DNA of 55,432 bases from Nostoc sp. RI_552 (lineage in GTDB: Bacteria > Cyanobacteriota > Cyanobacteriia > Cyanobacteriales > Nostocaceae), in assembly GCA_016124525.1 (NCBI GenBank), contig WGNO01000067.1, forward strand, positions 1 through 55,432. Direction: 5' to 3'. A program made the position numbers and the translations under genes. Numbering within the stretch: the stretch's first letter is position 1; each line of letters begins with the position of its first letter. Under the pieces are notes generated by a model, which saw only the letters and a list, made by a program, of their open reading frames with translations, made no database searches and was not told the DNA's origin. Shown here piece after piece: positions 37,580 through 46,926 of this stretch.

Positions 37580-39142
37580 TTGAAACTCGTTTCTGATCCA
37601 GCGATCGCTAAAAAAATTAGCAAGATGCAGCAAAGGGTAAAATGGCAAGACCCGTCGATTGTAGAGCGCGGTATTGACCAAACTCGGCTGGTTTTAGCGG
37701 ATGCTCACCGGGAAAATCAAGACTTTTCTTTTTTGGTTGTGGGTGACAGTGGTACTAAGGGCCACCGGGGACATAATCCTCAGCGACAGGTTGCGGAACA
37801 AATGCTACCCCATCACCAGGAATGTAGTTTTATGTTACACACGGGTGATGTGATCTATTTGGTGGGGTCGAGTGAATATTACCAACAAAACTTTATCGAA
37901 CCTTACCGAGAGTTTCTGCTGGGGGGAGAACATCCAGAAAAGATTAATTACGACCAGATGGTTTTCAATTTTCCCATTTTACCTGTACCGGGAAATCATG
38001 ATTACTATGACCTACCATTGGTCTTGAGTTTCCTGTCCTTAACTACTTTACCCCTGCGTCGTTTATTGCGATCGCAATTAGAACTGGATGTAGGCTTACA
38101 TGGTTCTGGGAAGGGGAACGCTTATGCAAAGGCATTTTTGGACTATCTCAAAGCGTTTCATTTTCCAGGTGAGTTAGGGCAACACTTAGATAATTACTAT
38201 ACTGCTCAGACAGATACCGGGCGCTGTCTTAATTACCAACCAGGGCGCTTTACCCGCTTACCAAATCGTTATTACACCTTTTGCTACAGAGGGATTGACT
38301 TTTTTGCTTTGGACTCCAACACATTTAATGAACCAATACCAATACCGACAACCCAAGCAGGAAGAAAACAGCGCAGAGTTTTGGAACAGCGTCGTCAAAA
38401 CTTTGAGCGGGAAAAGCTGCAAATTATGGAAACCGCAGCCCAACTAAATCCGGAAAATCCCAGTGAAGCCGAGAAGCTAGATGACTTGCAAAATCAGATA
38501 TCACAAATTGAGGAATTAATTGTTGATATCAACAAGCAATTAAACACAGATCAAGAAACTGTGACTGATATGGAACAACTGGAATGGTTAAAACAAAGAT
38601 TGATTAAATCTTGGCATACCCCAGATGTGCGGGGAAGGGTAATTTATTTTCATCATCCGCCTTATGTGACTGAAGCGACAAAATGGCAACAAGGACAAAC
38701 TTTAGCTGTTCGCGACCGCCTGCGTCGTGTACTGAATGAGGTAGCGACAGAACTAGGTTCTTTGAGTCAGGGACGTCCTCTGGTAAATTTAGTCTTAAAT
38801 GGTCACGCTCATTGCTTAGAACACTTGCAAACTTTGGATACAGGACACGCTGACTCTAATATTCACTGGGTTGTTTGCGGTGGTAGTGGGTATAGTTTGC
38901 GTCGCCAAAGAACTGAAGGAGGAGATTTAAGGGAAACTGTGGGAGATATAAGTAAATTAATAGCGCGATCGCATTTGTTTGTCGGTCGTCATGGTCACGG
39001 TTCTCGAAAGAAACGACCTTATTCTAGTTTACGCATTGATGTGACAGGCGATCGCCATCCTCAATTTATTCTCCGTCCCTTGGTAGCTGAATGGTATCAA
39101 AGGCAATGGCACAATTACGAAATGCCATCTTTTACTATTTGA
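37580..39142 (+). CDS. Calcineurin-like metallophosphoesterase, large cyanobacterial form
   Basis: A 520-residue phosphoesterase with the full di-metal motif series: VVGDSGT (about 51-57), HTGDVIYLVG (about 87-96), PGNHDYYD (about 140-147), YFHHPPYVT (about 355-363) and LNGHAHCLEH (about 408-417). A charged helical insert (about 255-335, Glu/Gln/Asn-rich, coiled-coil-like) sits between the third and fourth motifs. The start is TTG at 37580, decided by AGGAG at 37566-37570. The substrate is unknown; the location behind a lipid kinase hints at phospholipid or phosphoprotein turnover, but that is only context. Confidence 0.88.
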   Translation: MKLVSDPAIAKKISKMQQRVKWQDPSIVERGIDQTRLVLADAHRENQDFSFLVVGDSGTKGHRGHNPQRQVAEQMLPHHQECSFMLHTGDVIYLVGSSEYYQQNFIEPYREFLLGGEHPEKINYDQMVFNFPILPVPGNHDYYDLPLVLSFLSLTTLPLRRLLRSQLELDVGLHGSGKGNAYAKAFLDYLKAFHFPGELGQHLDNYYTAQTDTGRCLNYQPGRFTRLPNRYYTFCYRGIDFFALDSNTFNEPIPIPTTQAGRKQRRVLEQRRQNFEREKLQIMETAAQLNPENPSEAEKLDDLQNQISQIEELIVDINKQLNTDQETVTDMEQLEWLKQRLIKSWHTPDVRGRVIYFHHPPYVTEATKWQQGQTLAVRDRLRRVLNEVATELGSLSQGRPLVNLVLNGHAHCLEHLQTLDTGHADSNIHWVVCGGSGYSLRRQRTEGGDLRETVGDISKLIARSHLFVGRHGHGSRKKRPYSSLRIDVTGDRHPQFILRPLVAEWYQRQWHNYEMPSFTI

Positions 39143-39210
39143 ATATGGTTTGTGCCTACCGTTAATTAACTTTCAAATCCTCTATTCCCATAAGCTAGCA
39201 ACATAAATAT

Positions 39211-39235
39211 CCCCCACTTCTTAAAGAAGTCGGGG
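39211..39235. terminator. Palindrome between converging genes
   Basis: CCCCCACTTCTT and AAGAAGTCGGGG can pair with one mismatch around a very short loop. It lies between the metallophosphoesterase (plus) and the CAAD gene (minus) and could end both transcripts. The sequence is also typical of hairpins at IS200/IS605 ends, though no such element remains here. Confidence 0.5.
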
Positions 39236-39262
39236 ATGTCAGCAGCTTAATGCTTAGGACAA

Positions 39263-39727
39263 TTACTCGCCCAAAATTTCTTGTTTAAAAGATTGGATTT
39301 TTTTATTTAATTCTTGGCGAGTTTGAGATTTTGCCAGATAACGCAAAACAAACCAAGTAACATACCCAATACCAATCAACTCAAAAGTTGGTGATAGTAG
39401 AGGAATATCATTGATTGCGTCTAATACTGCTATTGCTACTTTTAATGTAATAATTGCTGTCAAAACTAAAGCAACGTTGCTCAAAGAGCGTCTATTTTCC
39501 TGAAAAAAGCTACTTAAATATTCAGGAAGTTCTTCTAAAAAGTGAGTTGTTTTTTTAGCAGCTCGTTGCCATTGATATTCAGGTCCATGAACTGCCGATA
39601 GCTTAGACTGAGATAAATTAGCAGTCTCTCGCACCGTCGGTGGTAGGATGCTATTAGTTGGGTTGGGTAAAGCCGCGCTAAAGGGGCTCGCATCCATTGT
39701 TTCTATTTGCTTTTTTTGGGTTTCCAT
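39263..39727 (-). CDS. CAAD domain membrane protein (CurT-like)
   Basis: A 154-residue stand-alone CAAD (cyanobacterial aminoacyl-tRNA synthetase appended domain) protein. A disordered N-terminus (about 1-65) precedes an amphipathic helix, two membrane helices (about 85-105 and 112-133) and a C-terminal basic/coiled helix (YLAKSQTRQELNKKIQSFKQ). The domain is homologous to thylakoid curvature proteins CURT1/CurT, which shape grana margins and biogenic membranes. ATG at 39727. It is the downstream gene of a minus-strand trio with the BON lipoprotein and the YflT-like gene, though 241 bases separate it from the former. Confidence 0.85.
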   Translation of the reverse strand: METQKKQIETMDASPFSAALPNPTNSILPPTVRETANLSQSKLSAVHGPEYQWQRAAKKTTHFLEELPEYLSSFFQENRRSLSNVALVLTAIITLKVAIAVLDAINDIPLLSPTFELIGIGYVTWFVLRYLAKSQTRQELNKKIQSFKQEILGE

Positions 39728-39968
39728 AGGTTTTTTAGTTGCGTGGTTACAGCACTTCTTCTAAATTACTGGATTTCTATAAACATAACAATCGGAGTTG
39801 ATATAATTAGCTAATATAGGATCGTAATGAGGGAATCTGTCCCTCACTACGACGGAATTACTTAGGTCGTTCTATTTATGTGAAGACAATGGAATAATAT
39901 CAGATGATAAACGGTCAATAAACACCGATTAAAATCATTTCTAGACCGTGGGTTTAAGATTAACCAAT

Positions 39969-40430
39969 TTAGCCTTGTGTAGGAACAACAACTGCATTAA
40001 CAATCACATCATTAACACCGTTAATTTCTTGTGCTAGTGGTTCAATCTTGGATAACTCATCCTCATTATTTACAGTTCCTGAGACAACGACTGTACCTTC
40101 CTCCGTCGCTCTAACTGTTAGTTGACTATCAGGGATATTAGCCTCTAACTTAGAGCGAACTTCACTCGCCAAGTCTTCGGGAGTTCTATCCGTAGTATCC
40201 CCACCAGCAGCCACATTTCTCTCTTCACGAGCGCGAATATCAGCATCTAGTTGTCTTCTGCGAAGTTCGCTCTGAGCATCTTCTCTAGCAGCTCTTGTTT
40301 CCTCTGGGGCTGGTGCTTCTGCAACTTCACCAGGAGCAGGTGCAGTGCGAGTTGTTCTTGCAGTATCCTGACAAGCAGCCGCACTCAAAAATAAAGCGCA
40401 ACCAATTAAGAAAAGAGTTAGTTTTTGCAT
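39969..40430 (-). CDS. BON-domain lipoprotein
   Basis: A 153-residue exported lipoprotein. The signal ends in the lipobox SAAAC (cysteine near residue 20). Next is a Thr/Ala/Pro/Glu/Arg-rich low-complexity linker (about 22-85) and a C-terminal BON domain (about 86-150), with ELASxVRSKLEANIPDSQLTV-like order and VVVSGTVNNEDELSKIEPL. BON domains bind phospholipid or fold at envelope surfaces and often appear in osmotic-stress proteins such as OsmY. Probably co-regulated with the adjacent stress-type genes. Confidence 0.87.
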   Translation of the reverse strand: MQKLTLFLIGCALFLSAAACQDTARTTRTAPAPGEVAEAPAPEETRAAREDAQSELRRRQLDADIRAREERNVAAGGDTTDRTPEDLASEVRSKLEANIPDSQLTVRATEEGTVVVSGTVNNEDELSKIEPLAQEINGVNDVIVNAVVVPTQG

Positions 40431-40562
40431 GTTTGTAAGTCTTCCTCACAAATTTAAATTCTGAATACACATTCAGGTTTTTAGGACTAGCGAGGAGCAA
40501 ATTTTTCGTGCTCCTGCTACTCCTCATCAAATGAAAGTTTTGTAATTAATAGCCAAATTGGA

Positions 40563-41255
40563 TTAAACTTTTTCATCCCGATGGTCAATAATAACTACCG
40601 TTGACTCATCACGTTCCCTTGTTGCTGAGTAATTAGTGGGAACTGTACCTGCAACTGGTGTAGTTTGATGTATCACCGAATCAACCTGTGGGTGATGCTC
40701 TCTTTGTTCATTCGGGTAATCATAAACACCAAACTCTTGAACATCGTAGCGATTGAAAATTTCTTTGGCTCTGGCAATTTCTGCGTCGGTACCTTCCACA
40801 ATAGCTAAATAATGTCCTCGTTCAACTCGCTCCTGATAAACTCTGGCTCGTTCTTCGGGAATTCCTAAGCCGATTAACGCACCTATTAACCCACCAGCCG
40901 CTGCACCAATACCAGCACCGGCAATAGTTGTAGCCAAAGTTGTTGCTGTTGCACCTGCTAGCATGATTGGTCCAATTCCAGGTATTGCTAAAGTTCCCAA
41001 ACCAACTAATAAGCCAGTTATACCACCCAAAGCTCCGCCGGAAATCACCCCAGTTGTTGCACCTTCCCCAGCTTTATCGCCTACTCTTTCTCTTGTTGGA
41101 GCACCTGCAATATCTCCTGTTTGCTCTGCATCTTTGGCAATAACAGAAACTCTATCCATTGGAAAGCCGGAATTTTTCAACTCATGTAGCGCTTGTTCAA
41201 CACTACTACGTTTAGAAAAAGTACCTACAGCTCGTCTACCCACGCTAACAACCAT
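40563..41255 (-). CDS. General stress protein 17M-like, glycine-zipper membrane segment
   Basis: A 230-residue protein. It begins with a GSP17M/YflT-like alpha/beta domain (about 8-50; RRAVGTFSKRSSVEQALHEL...GFPMDRVSVIAKD), followed by a long Gly/Ala/Ile-rich glycine-zipper region with two hairpin-like membrane segments (about 68-140; GGALGGITGLLVGLGTLAI). A second small alpha/beta domain comes next (about 142-180; ARVYQERVERGHYLAIVEGT). The tail is charged and variable. Such proteins are induced by salt, desiccation or light stress in cyanobacteria. ATG with GAGGA upstream. It is divergent from the giant repeat protein. Confidence 0.85.
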   Translation of the reverse strand: MVVSVGRRAVGTFSKRSSVEQALHELKNSGFPMDRVSVIAKDAEQTGDIAGAPTRERVGDKAGEGATTGVISGGALGGITGLLVGLGTLAIPGIGPIMLAGATATTLATTIAGAGIGAAAGGLIGALIGLGIPEERARVYQERVERGHYLAIVEGTDAEIARAKEIFNRYDVQEFGVYDYPNEQREHHPQVDSVIHQTTPVAGTVPTNYSATRERDESTVVIIDHRDEKV

Positions 41256-41896
41256 GTTTAAATCCTCTAATCAAATTTATTGATATCGTCTAAATTTTCT
41301 GTAATTTTCTACTTTCTTTTACCCAAAATCACCAATGCTGAACCTGAAAGTAGAGAAAATAATATCAATATTTTGATTTACACATTTTTCTCACAAAAAT
41401 TCCTCAATCTCTTGGCATAATTGCCATCTATATCATTAGACATAAGTGGATTGATATAAAAAAATAATCAGTAATTAGAATAAATATTTAAATTTAAAAT
41501 AATTTCTCTACTATGGTGGGGAACACAAGTGTTGAATCCTGCAATAAGAATTTACAATTTTTGCGTTTTACCCAGATAAAGTTCATTGTCTATTAAGAAT
41601 AGAGTCATTAATTGCTCAAATTTTGTATCACGGACGCACAACTTGGACAGTCAACAGTCAACAGTCAACATTTCTGGGTAGGGAATTATTTGTTTTTATC
41701 TCTATAAATAGAAATAATTAATTGAGGATACATACAGCAAATTTAAAGTAGCATAACTTGATGAAAGTACGACTTTTGACAAAAGAATTTCTTACCTAAG
41801 AAAGTATGGTTTTTATGAGTTGCAACTTAAACTTTTTAAGTAAGAGTTTATTAACAATAAACGGCTGGAATTGAGCGCTATTAGGAAAACAGTATT
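41256..41896. promoter_or_regulatory. Divergent 640-bp control region with heptamer repeat
   Basis: An AT-rich stretch upstream of both the stress-protein gene and the repeat-protein gene; no gene seen. At 41647-41669 the heptamer ACAGTCA repeats about three times in tandem, a short tandem repeat of the cyanobacterial type. Further downstream CTTAAA-CTT-TTTAAG (about 41827-41841) forms a small hairpin. Confidence 0.5.
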
Positions 41897-44800
41897 ATGT
41901 TTCATATGTTTCAGGGTGTTCAAACCATTTTAGAAATAGTAGCCAGAAATGGAAGGTCAGAAATTTTAACTCCAGAACAAGTATCATTACTTTTTTCTGG
42001 GCCTAAGTTGATAGTAGCACTATTAGCTGGCACCTTAATGGCTTTGGCTTTCCAGTTTTTATTGACAAACTTTTCACTAGCAATAGGAATTTTATCTTTA
42101 GGAACTGATGCTTCTGCTCGGTCTGGGTCAAACAGTTGGGGCGGTGCGATTCGTGAGGTGGAGAAAAAGGTCGGATTTTGGGCATTAATAAACGCCAGTA
42201 TTGCATTATCTCTTGCTTGTTTTCTAGCAGTGAAACTGAGTTTAATTGAAAGTATGCTCTTAGGAGCAATTATGGGTGTAGTTGTTTGGTCTAGCTACTT
42301 TTCATTAGTATATTGGCTAGGGTCATCAACCTTCGGTTCTTTCGTTGGATCTTTTATCAATACTGCCAATTCTGGATTACAGGCTATATTAGGTACTGCA
42401 ACTGCAGCAGTTGGCGCTAATATGGCGAAAAAACAAGCGGTTTCCACTGCTCAAGAGATTATAGATATAGTGCGGCGGGAATTAACTTCGGGTTTAAATG
42501 CAGATACTATTAAGAATACTTTACAAACTTCTTTACAATCTTTGCAAATACCGCAACTCAATTTACCAGAAATTCGTAAACAATTTGAGAAGATTCTGAG
42601 TGAGGTAGATTTATCATCTATTGCTGAAGCTGATGTGCTACAAAAAATCAACCGTCAAACATTTATAGATTTAATCAGCAGCCAGACGACCAAGTTATCA
42701 AAACAAGAGATTAATCAAATTGCTGACGAATTAGAAGATGCTTGGAAAGAAGTTATTGCTCGTCAAAGTCCAACTCAGCAAGTGATTAATTTACTTAAAT
42801 CTGCTACACCCGAAGAGTTAAGGTCAGAAAAATTAGGTGAACGGCTTGAGGAGTTGGTGGGAGTGAAAGAAAATGGCAATGGTCGAAACGCTTTCATTAA
42901 GCAAGGAATTGAATATGGTTTACAAGCTGCTGGTAGTGCAGTACTAAATAGGGTAGATCTGTCTGATCTTGATATAGATAAAATTACAAATCAAATCCAA
43001 AAGCTGAAAGACAAGGTTCAAGACATGGATATCGAGAAAATTACACACCACTTAGAAAATATTATAGATAAGACCACAGAACAAATAGCCGCCAGATTAC
43101 CACAGCCAACCCACAAGACTATCAACGTGGATGTAGAAGACTATATTTTGAATTCTTTACCTTGGCATTTGAACCGCACCACAATTACAGATGAATTTCA
43201 AGAAGTCATCTACGACCCAGAGGCAGATCCTAGCACCACACGCCGGGAATTAGAGGGAATTAATCCAGAATATTTTAGAAACTTACTCAAACAGCGAGGT
43301 GATCTTAGTGAAGCTAGAGTAACAGAAATTACTCACCAAATGGAAAGTGTTCGTGAGGAAGTTTTAGAAATTGTTCAACACGCAGAAATCCGCGAAAAAG
43401 GCGAGGAATTGCGCCTAAGGATCGAAAATTATTTGCGTTCTACAGGTAAAAGCCAATTTAATCCAGATGCTATTGATCGAGATTTCACTGGTTTATTGCA
43501 AGAATTTACAGATTTAGATCTTCGCTTACAGGTATTTGATCATGATGTTTTTTTGCAGTTACTTTTAAATCGTCAAGACATGAGTGAACAAGAAGCTGAT
43601 AATATTGTTAATCAACTGAAAACTATCAGCGATGGCGTCTTGAATGAGGTCAGAGAACGCCAAGAACAAGCAACAGCAAAAGCCAATCAATTATGGCAAA
43701 GAATAGAAGAGTATTTGCAGAATACCAACAAAGAAGAATTAAGTCCTGAAGGTATTAAACGTGATTTTCCCCCTCTACTACAAGACTTAGAAGCGGGAAT
43801 TAACTTAATCCACCCACGCCAATCTCATTTTAATCGCGATACAATTGTCAAACTGCTGAGTCAACGGCAAGATTTGAGCGCAGAAGAGGTAAACCAAATC
43901 GTTCATGGAATTGAAGCGATCAGAGATACCATTTTGCAAGTACCCCAAACAACAGTGGATAAATTGGCTGAATATCTCCGCAATACTAACTTGGAAGAAC
44001 TCAACCCAGAAGGTATTAGGACAGATTTAGAAACATTACTCGCTGATCCGCGAGAGGGTGCTTTAGCATTCCGCCATCGCCTTTCCCAAATTGACCGTGA
44101 TACATTGGTCAAACTTCTTAGCCAAGGCCCTGGTTTGAGCGAAGAGCAAGTTAATCAAAGAATTGATCGAGTGCAAGAGGCAATTCGCAGTATGATTCGA
44201 GGCCCACGACATTACGCCAGCCGTGCTGCTCAAAAAGCTAGGGATTTTGAAGCTAATCTGGAAAATTATTTGCGCCATACCGATAAAGAAGAACTCAACC
44301 CAGAAAGCATTAAACGTGATGTCCAATTGTTGCTGCGAGATCCACAAGTGGGATTGGGTAATTTAGGCGATCGCCTGGCTAAATTTGACCGTTCGACAAT
44401 TGTGGCTTTACTCTCTCAACGAGAAGATATTTCTGAGGAAGAAGCTAACCGCTTTGTGGATCAAATCGAATCGGTGCGTGATTCAGTTGTGAATCAAGCT
44501 CAGCAGGTTCAGCAAAGGATGCGAGGGATAATTGAGGGAGCTTTTGCCAGAATCCGTGATTATCTCAACTCCTTGGAGCGTCCAGAACTGAATTATGAAA
44601 GCATTCAACAAGACTTTGCTCAATTATTTGATGATCCACAAGCTGGATTTGAGGCTTTGCGCCATCGTCTGAGTCAATTTGATCGTGATACCTTGGTGGC
44701 TATCCTCAGTTCTCGTGAAGATATTTCCCCAGAGGATGCTAACCGAATTATCAACCAAATAGAAGCGGCACGGGATAATGTATTGCACAGAGCAGAACGC

Positions 44801-44995
44801 ATCCAGCAAGAAGCCCAAAAACGCCTAGAAGCAATTCAAGAACAAGCAAAAATACAAGCTGAGGAAACTAAAAGAATTGTCGCCAATGTCGCCTGGTGGC
44901 TATTTGGTGTAGCTTTGACTTCTCTGTTCGCCAGTGCGATCACCGGAGCAATAGCGACTCAGTTCCGTTATATGATATGTATCCCAGGAATTTGA
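41897..44995 (+). CDS. Giant membrane-anchored protein with six ~95-residue repeats
   Basis: A 1032-residue protein I cannot assign to a characterised family. Three or four membrane helices lie near the N-terminus (about 33-72 and 94-143). A helical region (about 165-400) precedes six degenerate repeats starting near residues 415, 511, 604, 691, 789 and 888. Each repeat opens with YLxxTxKEELNPExIxRD, continues with DRDTLVxLLSQRxDLSEEE and ends in a long charged helix. A final span (about 992-1015) closes the protein. The ends are thus both membrane-bound, with a long helical domain between. ATG with AGGAAA upstream. The last residues (CIPGI) lie against an IS605-type remnant, so the native C-terminus may be altered. 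Confidence 0.8.
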   Translation: MFHMFQGVQTILEIVARNGRSEILTPEQVSLLFSGPKLIVALLAGTLMALAFQFLLTNFSLAIGILSLGTDASARSGSNSWGGAIREVEKKVGFWALINASIALSLACFLAVKLSLIESMLLGAIMGVVVWSSYFSLVYWLGSSTFGSFVGSFINTANSGLQAILGTATAAVGANMAKKQAVSTAQEIIDIVRRELTSGLNADTIKNTLQTSLQSLQIPQLNLPEIRKQFEKILSEVDLSSIAEADVLQKINRQTFIDLISSQTTKLSKQEINQIADELEDAWKEVIARQSPTQQVINLLKSATPEELRSEKLGERLEELVGVKENGNGRNAFIKQGIEYGLQAAGSAVLNRVDLSDLDIDKITNQIQKLKDKVQDMDIEKITHHLENIIDKTTEQIAARLPQPTHKTINVDVEDYILNSLPWHLNRTTITDEFQEVIYDPEADPSTTRRELEGINPEYFRNLLKQRGDLSEARVTEITHQMESVREEVLEIVQHAEIREKGEELRLRIENYLRSTGKSQFNPDAIDRDFTGLLQEFTDLDLRLQVFDHDVFLQLLLNRQDMSEQEADNIVNQLKTISDGVLNEVRERQEQATAKANQLWQRIEEYLQNTNKEELSPEGIKRDFPPLLQDLEAGINLIHPRQSHFNRDTIVKLLSQRQDLSAEEVNQIVHGIEAIRDTILQVPQTTVDKLAEYLRNTNLEELNPEGIRTDLETLLADPREGALAFRHRLSQIDRDTLVKLLSQGPGLSEEQVNQRIDRVQEAIRSMIRGPRHYASRAAQKARDFEANLENYLRHTDKEELNPESIKRDVQLLLRDPQVGLGNLGDRLAKFDRSTIVALLSQREDISEEEANRFVDQIESVRDSVVNQAQQVQQRMRGIIEGAFARIRDYLNSLERPELNYESIQQDFAQLFDDPQAGFEALRHRLSQFDRDTLVAILSSREDISPEDANRIINQIEAARDNVLHRAERIQQEAQKRLEAIQEQAKIQAEETKRIVANVAWWLFGVALTSLFASAITGAIATQFRYMICIPGI

Positions 44996-45225
44996 CGCTC
45001 CCCACAACTGGAAGCCAGGGGATTCTTACTTCAAAGGGATTCCAATGAATTTACCCGCCCTAACTAACGCGCCGCTCCGGTAACACCAAACATGTTCACC
45101 GTCTTGCCCGAGGGCTGCAAGTGCTTTAATCAGAACTACTTGAGCGGCTGCAACATCCCTATCAGTTGCATGGCCCCAATTTTTACAGGCATGAACACGC
45201 TCTCGACAACTTTTTTTACCCGTTC
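44996..45225 (-). mobile_element. IS605-type element remnant (TnpB C-terminus and end)
   Basis: The minus strand encodes only the C-terminal zinc-finger end of a TnpB protein: ERVHACKNWGHATDRDVAAA and ALAALGQDGEHVWCYRSGA, then IGIPLK. The second cysteine of the finger is lost. Beyond the stop, sequence reading GGGATTC / CCCCAC is typical of the right end of IS200/IS605 elements. The rest of the transposon is gone. TnpB is the RNA-guided nuclease ancestor of Cas12; this fragment cannot function. Confidence 0.78.
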
Positions 45226-45230
45226 CTATA

Positions 45231-46676
45231 TTACGAATTACCAATGATTTTGACAACTTTTAAAGTCTTCAAGCTAGCATCTGCACAACCAGAGATAAAT
45301 CCACCCATTGATTGAACTTGTTGTAAATATTCTAAAGCTGCTGGAGTAATGACTTCCCCTGGCATTAAAACGGGGATTCCTGGAGGATAAGGACAAACAA
45401 TTTCTGTGCAGATGCGATGGCTTGTGTGTGCCAAAGGTAAAGTTTCACTAACAGCAAAAAAGGCTTCCCGGGGTGAAACAGTTCCTAAATTATCATCCCA
45501 TAAAATCAAATTTTTTTGAGTTGGGGGATAACTCTTAGTCTCCCTACCTTGCAGTTTCATCAAACCTTGTACCAACCGCTCAATATCAGATGATGTATTG
45601 CCCAAACTAATAATAAAAGTGAGATGTTGCAATGATGCAAACTCAGCCGTCACATCCAGTTGTTGATCAAGAATTTCTTCTGCGGTAAATCCGGTTAAAC
45701 CCAAGCGAGAAACAGTGACAGTTAAGCGTGTTGGATCTAAATTTGGCATTTGTAAAACCGATAATCCGGGAATTTCGCTGATTCTTTTTCTAGCTGCATC
45801 TGCAAGTTCCAAAGTTCGAGACATCAGCGCTTTTCCATGTAGTGCCATTTGCTGACGTGCTGCATCTAGGGAAGCTAAAAGTACAAAACTAGGACTGGTA
45901 GACTGCACAAGTTGTAAAGCTTTATTTAGGCGGTGAATATCTATTCTCTGGCCTTGGACGTGTAACATTGATGCCTGTGTCATAGCACCGAGTACCTTAT
46001 GGATAGACTGTACAGTTAAATCCGCACCTGCGGCTAAAGCTGTGGTGGGTAATTGGGGATGAAAAGCAAAGTGCGCGCCGTGTGCCTCGTCTACAAGTAA
46101 CGGGATATTATATTTATCAGTAATTTGGGCGATGGCTTGTAAATCTCCACAAACACCGTAATAGGTGGGATATACTACCAAAACTGCTTTAACGTCAGGA
46201 TGCTTTTGTAGTGCAGCTGCGACACCCCGGGGTGTGATACTGTGGGCAATATCTAAAACTGGGTCATATTCAGGATTAACAAAAATAGGTATGGCACCAG
46301 AAAGAATTAACCCGGCGATCGCTGAGGAATGAACATTTCGCGGCAAAATAATCTTATCCCCTGTACCACAGGTAGCGAGAATAGCAGCTTCAATTCCACA
46401 GGTGGAACCATTGACAAGAAACCATGTTTGTGAAGCACCAAAAGCCTCTGCTGCTAGTTGTTGTGCTGCTAAAATTACGCCTTGGGGTGTAAACAAATTA
46501 TCTAAATCTGCTAGTTCTGTTAAATCAGCCCGAAAAACTTTTGTCCCCAGTAAATCAGCCAAAGGTTGAGAAACACCCTGTCCTCGCTTATGTCCTGGGG
46601 TGTAAAAAGGAGCGTGGCTATGGTTGCTACAAGCTTTTAAGCCATCTAACAAAGGGGTTTGGTGTTGATTTCGCAT
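45231..46676 (-). CDS. Orn/Lys/Arg decarboxylase family protein (arginine decarboxylase-like)
   Basis: A PLP-dependent fold-type I decarboxylase, 481 residues from ATG 46676 (a TTG at 46724 would add 16 poorly conserved residues). Key blocks: FYTPGHKRGQG near residue 25, WFLVNGSTCGIEAAIL, LVDEAHGAHFAFH with the PLP-ring Asp, and the Schiff-base lysine in SIHKVLGAMTQASML (about 225). The C-terminal domain (CPYPPGIPVLMPGE) is present. The cyanobacterial branch is annotated as arginine or lysine decarboxylase for polyamine synthesis; substrate is not certain. Its last codons overlap an ATTACGAATTACC repeat unit that meets the IS605 remnant. Confidence 0.9.
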   Translation of the reverse strand: MRNQHQTPLLDGLKACSNHSHAPFYTPGHKRGQGVSQPLADLLGTKVFRADLTELADLDNLFTPQGVILAAQQLAAEAFGASQTWFLVNGSTCGIEAAILATCGTGDKIILPRNVHSSAIAGLILSGAIPIFVNPEYDPVLDIAHSITPRGVAAALQKHPDVKAVLVVYPTYYGVCGDLQAIAQITDKYNIPLLVDEAHGAHFAFHPQLPTTALAAGADLTVQSIHKVLGAMTQASMLHVQGQRIDIHRLNKALQLVQSTSPSFVLLASLDAARQQMALHGKALMSRTLELADAARKRISEIPGLSVLQMPNLDPTRLTVTVSRLGLTGFTAEEILDQQLDVTAEFASLQHLTFIISLGNTSSDIERLVQGLMKLQGRETKSYPPTQKNLILWDDNLGTVSPREAFFAVSETLPLAHTSHRICTEIVCPYPPGIPVLMPGEVITPAALEYLQQVQSMGGFISGCADASLKTLKVVKIIGNS

Positions 46677-46926
46677 TTTTATATCAACGAACTGCCAATG
46701 AGCAAATTGAAAAACTATTTTCAAACCGGATGAAATCTTAGTTTTACATTATGATTTGGCAATTGCTGAAATTTCTACTGTAAGTTCGTTGAATCTTCTT
46801 TCTCTTCTCTGGGCTAGGCAAGTAGCCGGAAATGAATTTTATTGAAATTTAATAAAATCTTAATCCCCACTTGATCTGAGGTTGGTAGCCTGCTGTGGTT
46901 TGCTTCAGCAATTAATAGGGGTAAAT

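Noticed and set aside
45026..45256. Intact small gene for a zinc-finger protein
   Set aside because: The sequence is the C-terminal end of TnpB with one zinc ligand missing and no N-terminal part, so it is a transposon remnant.
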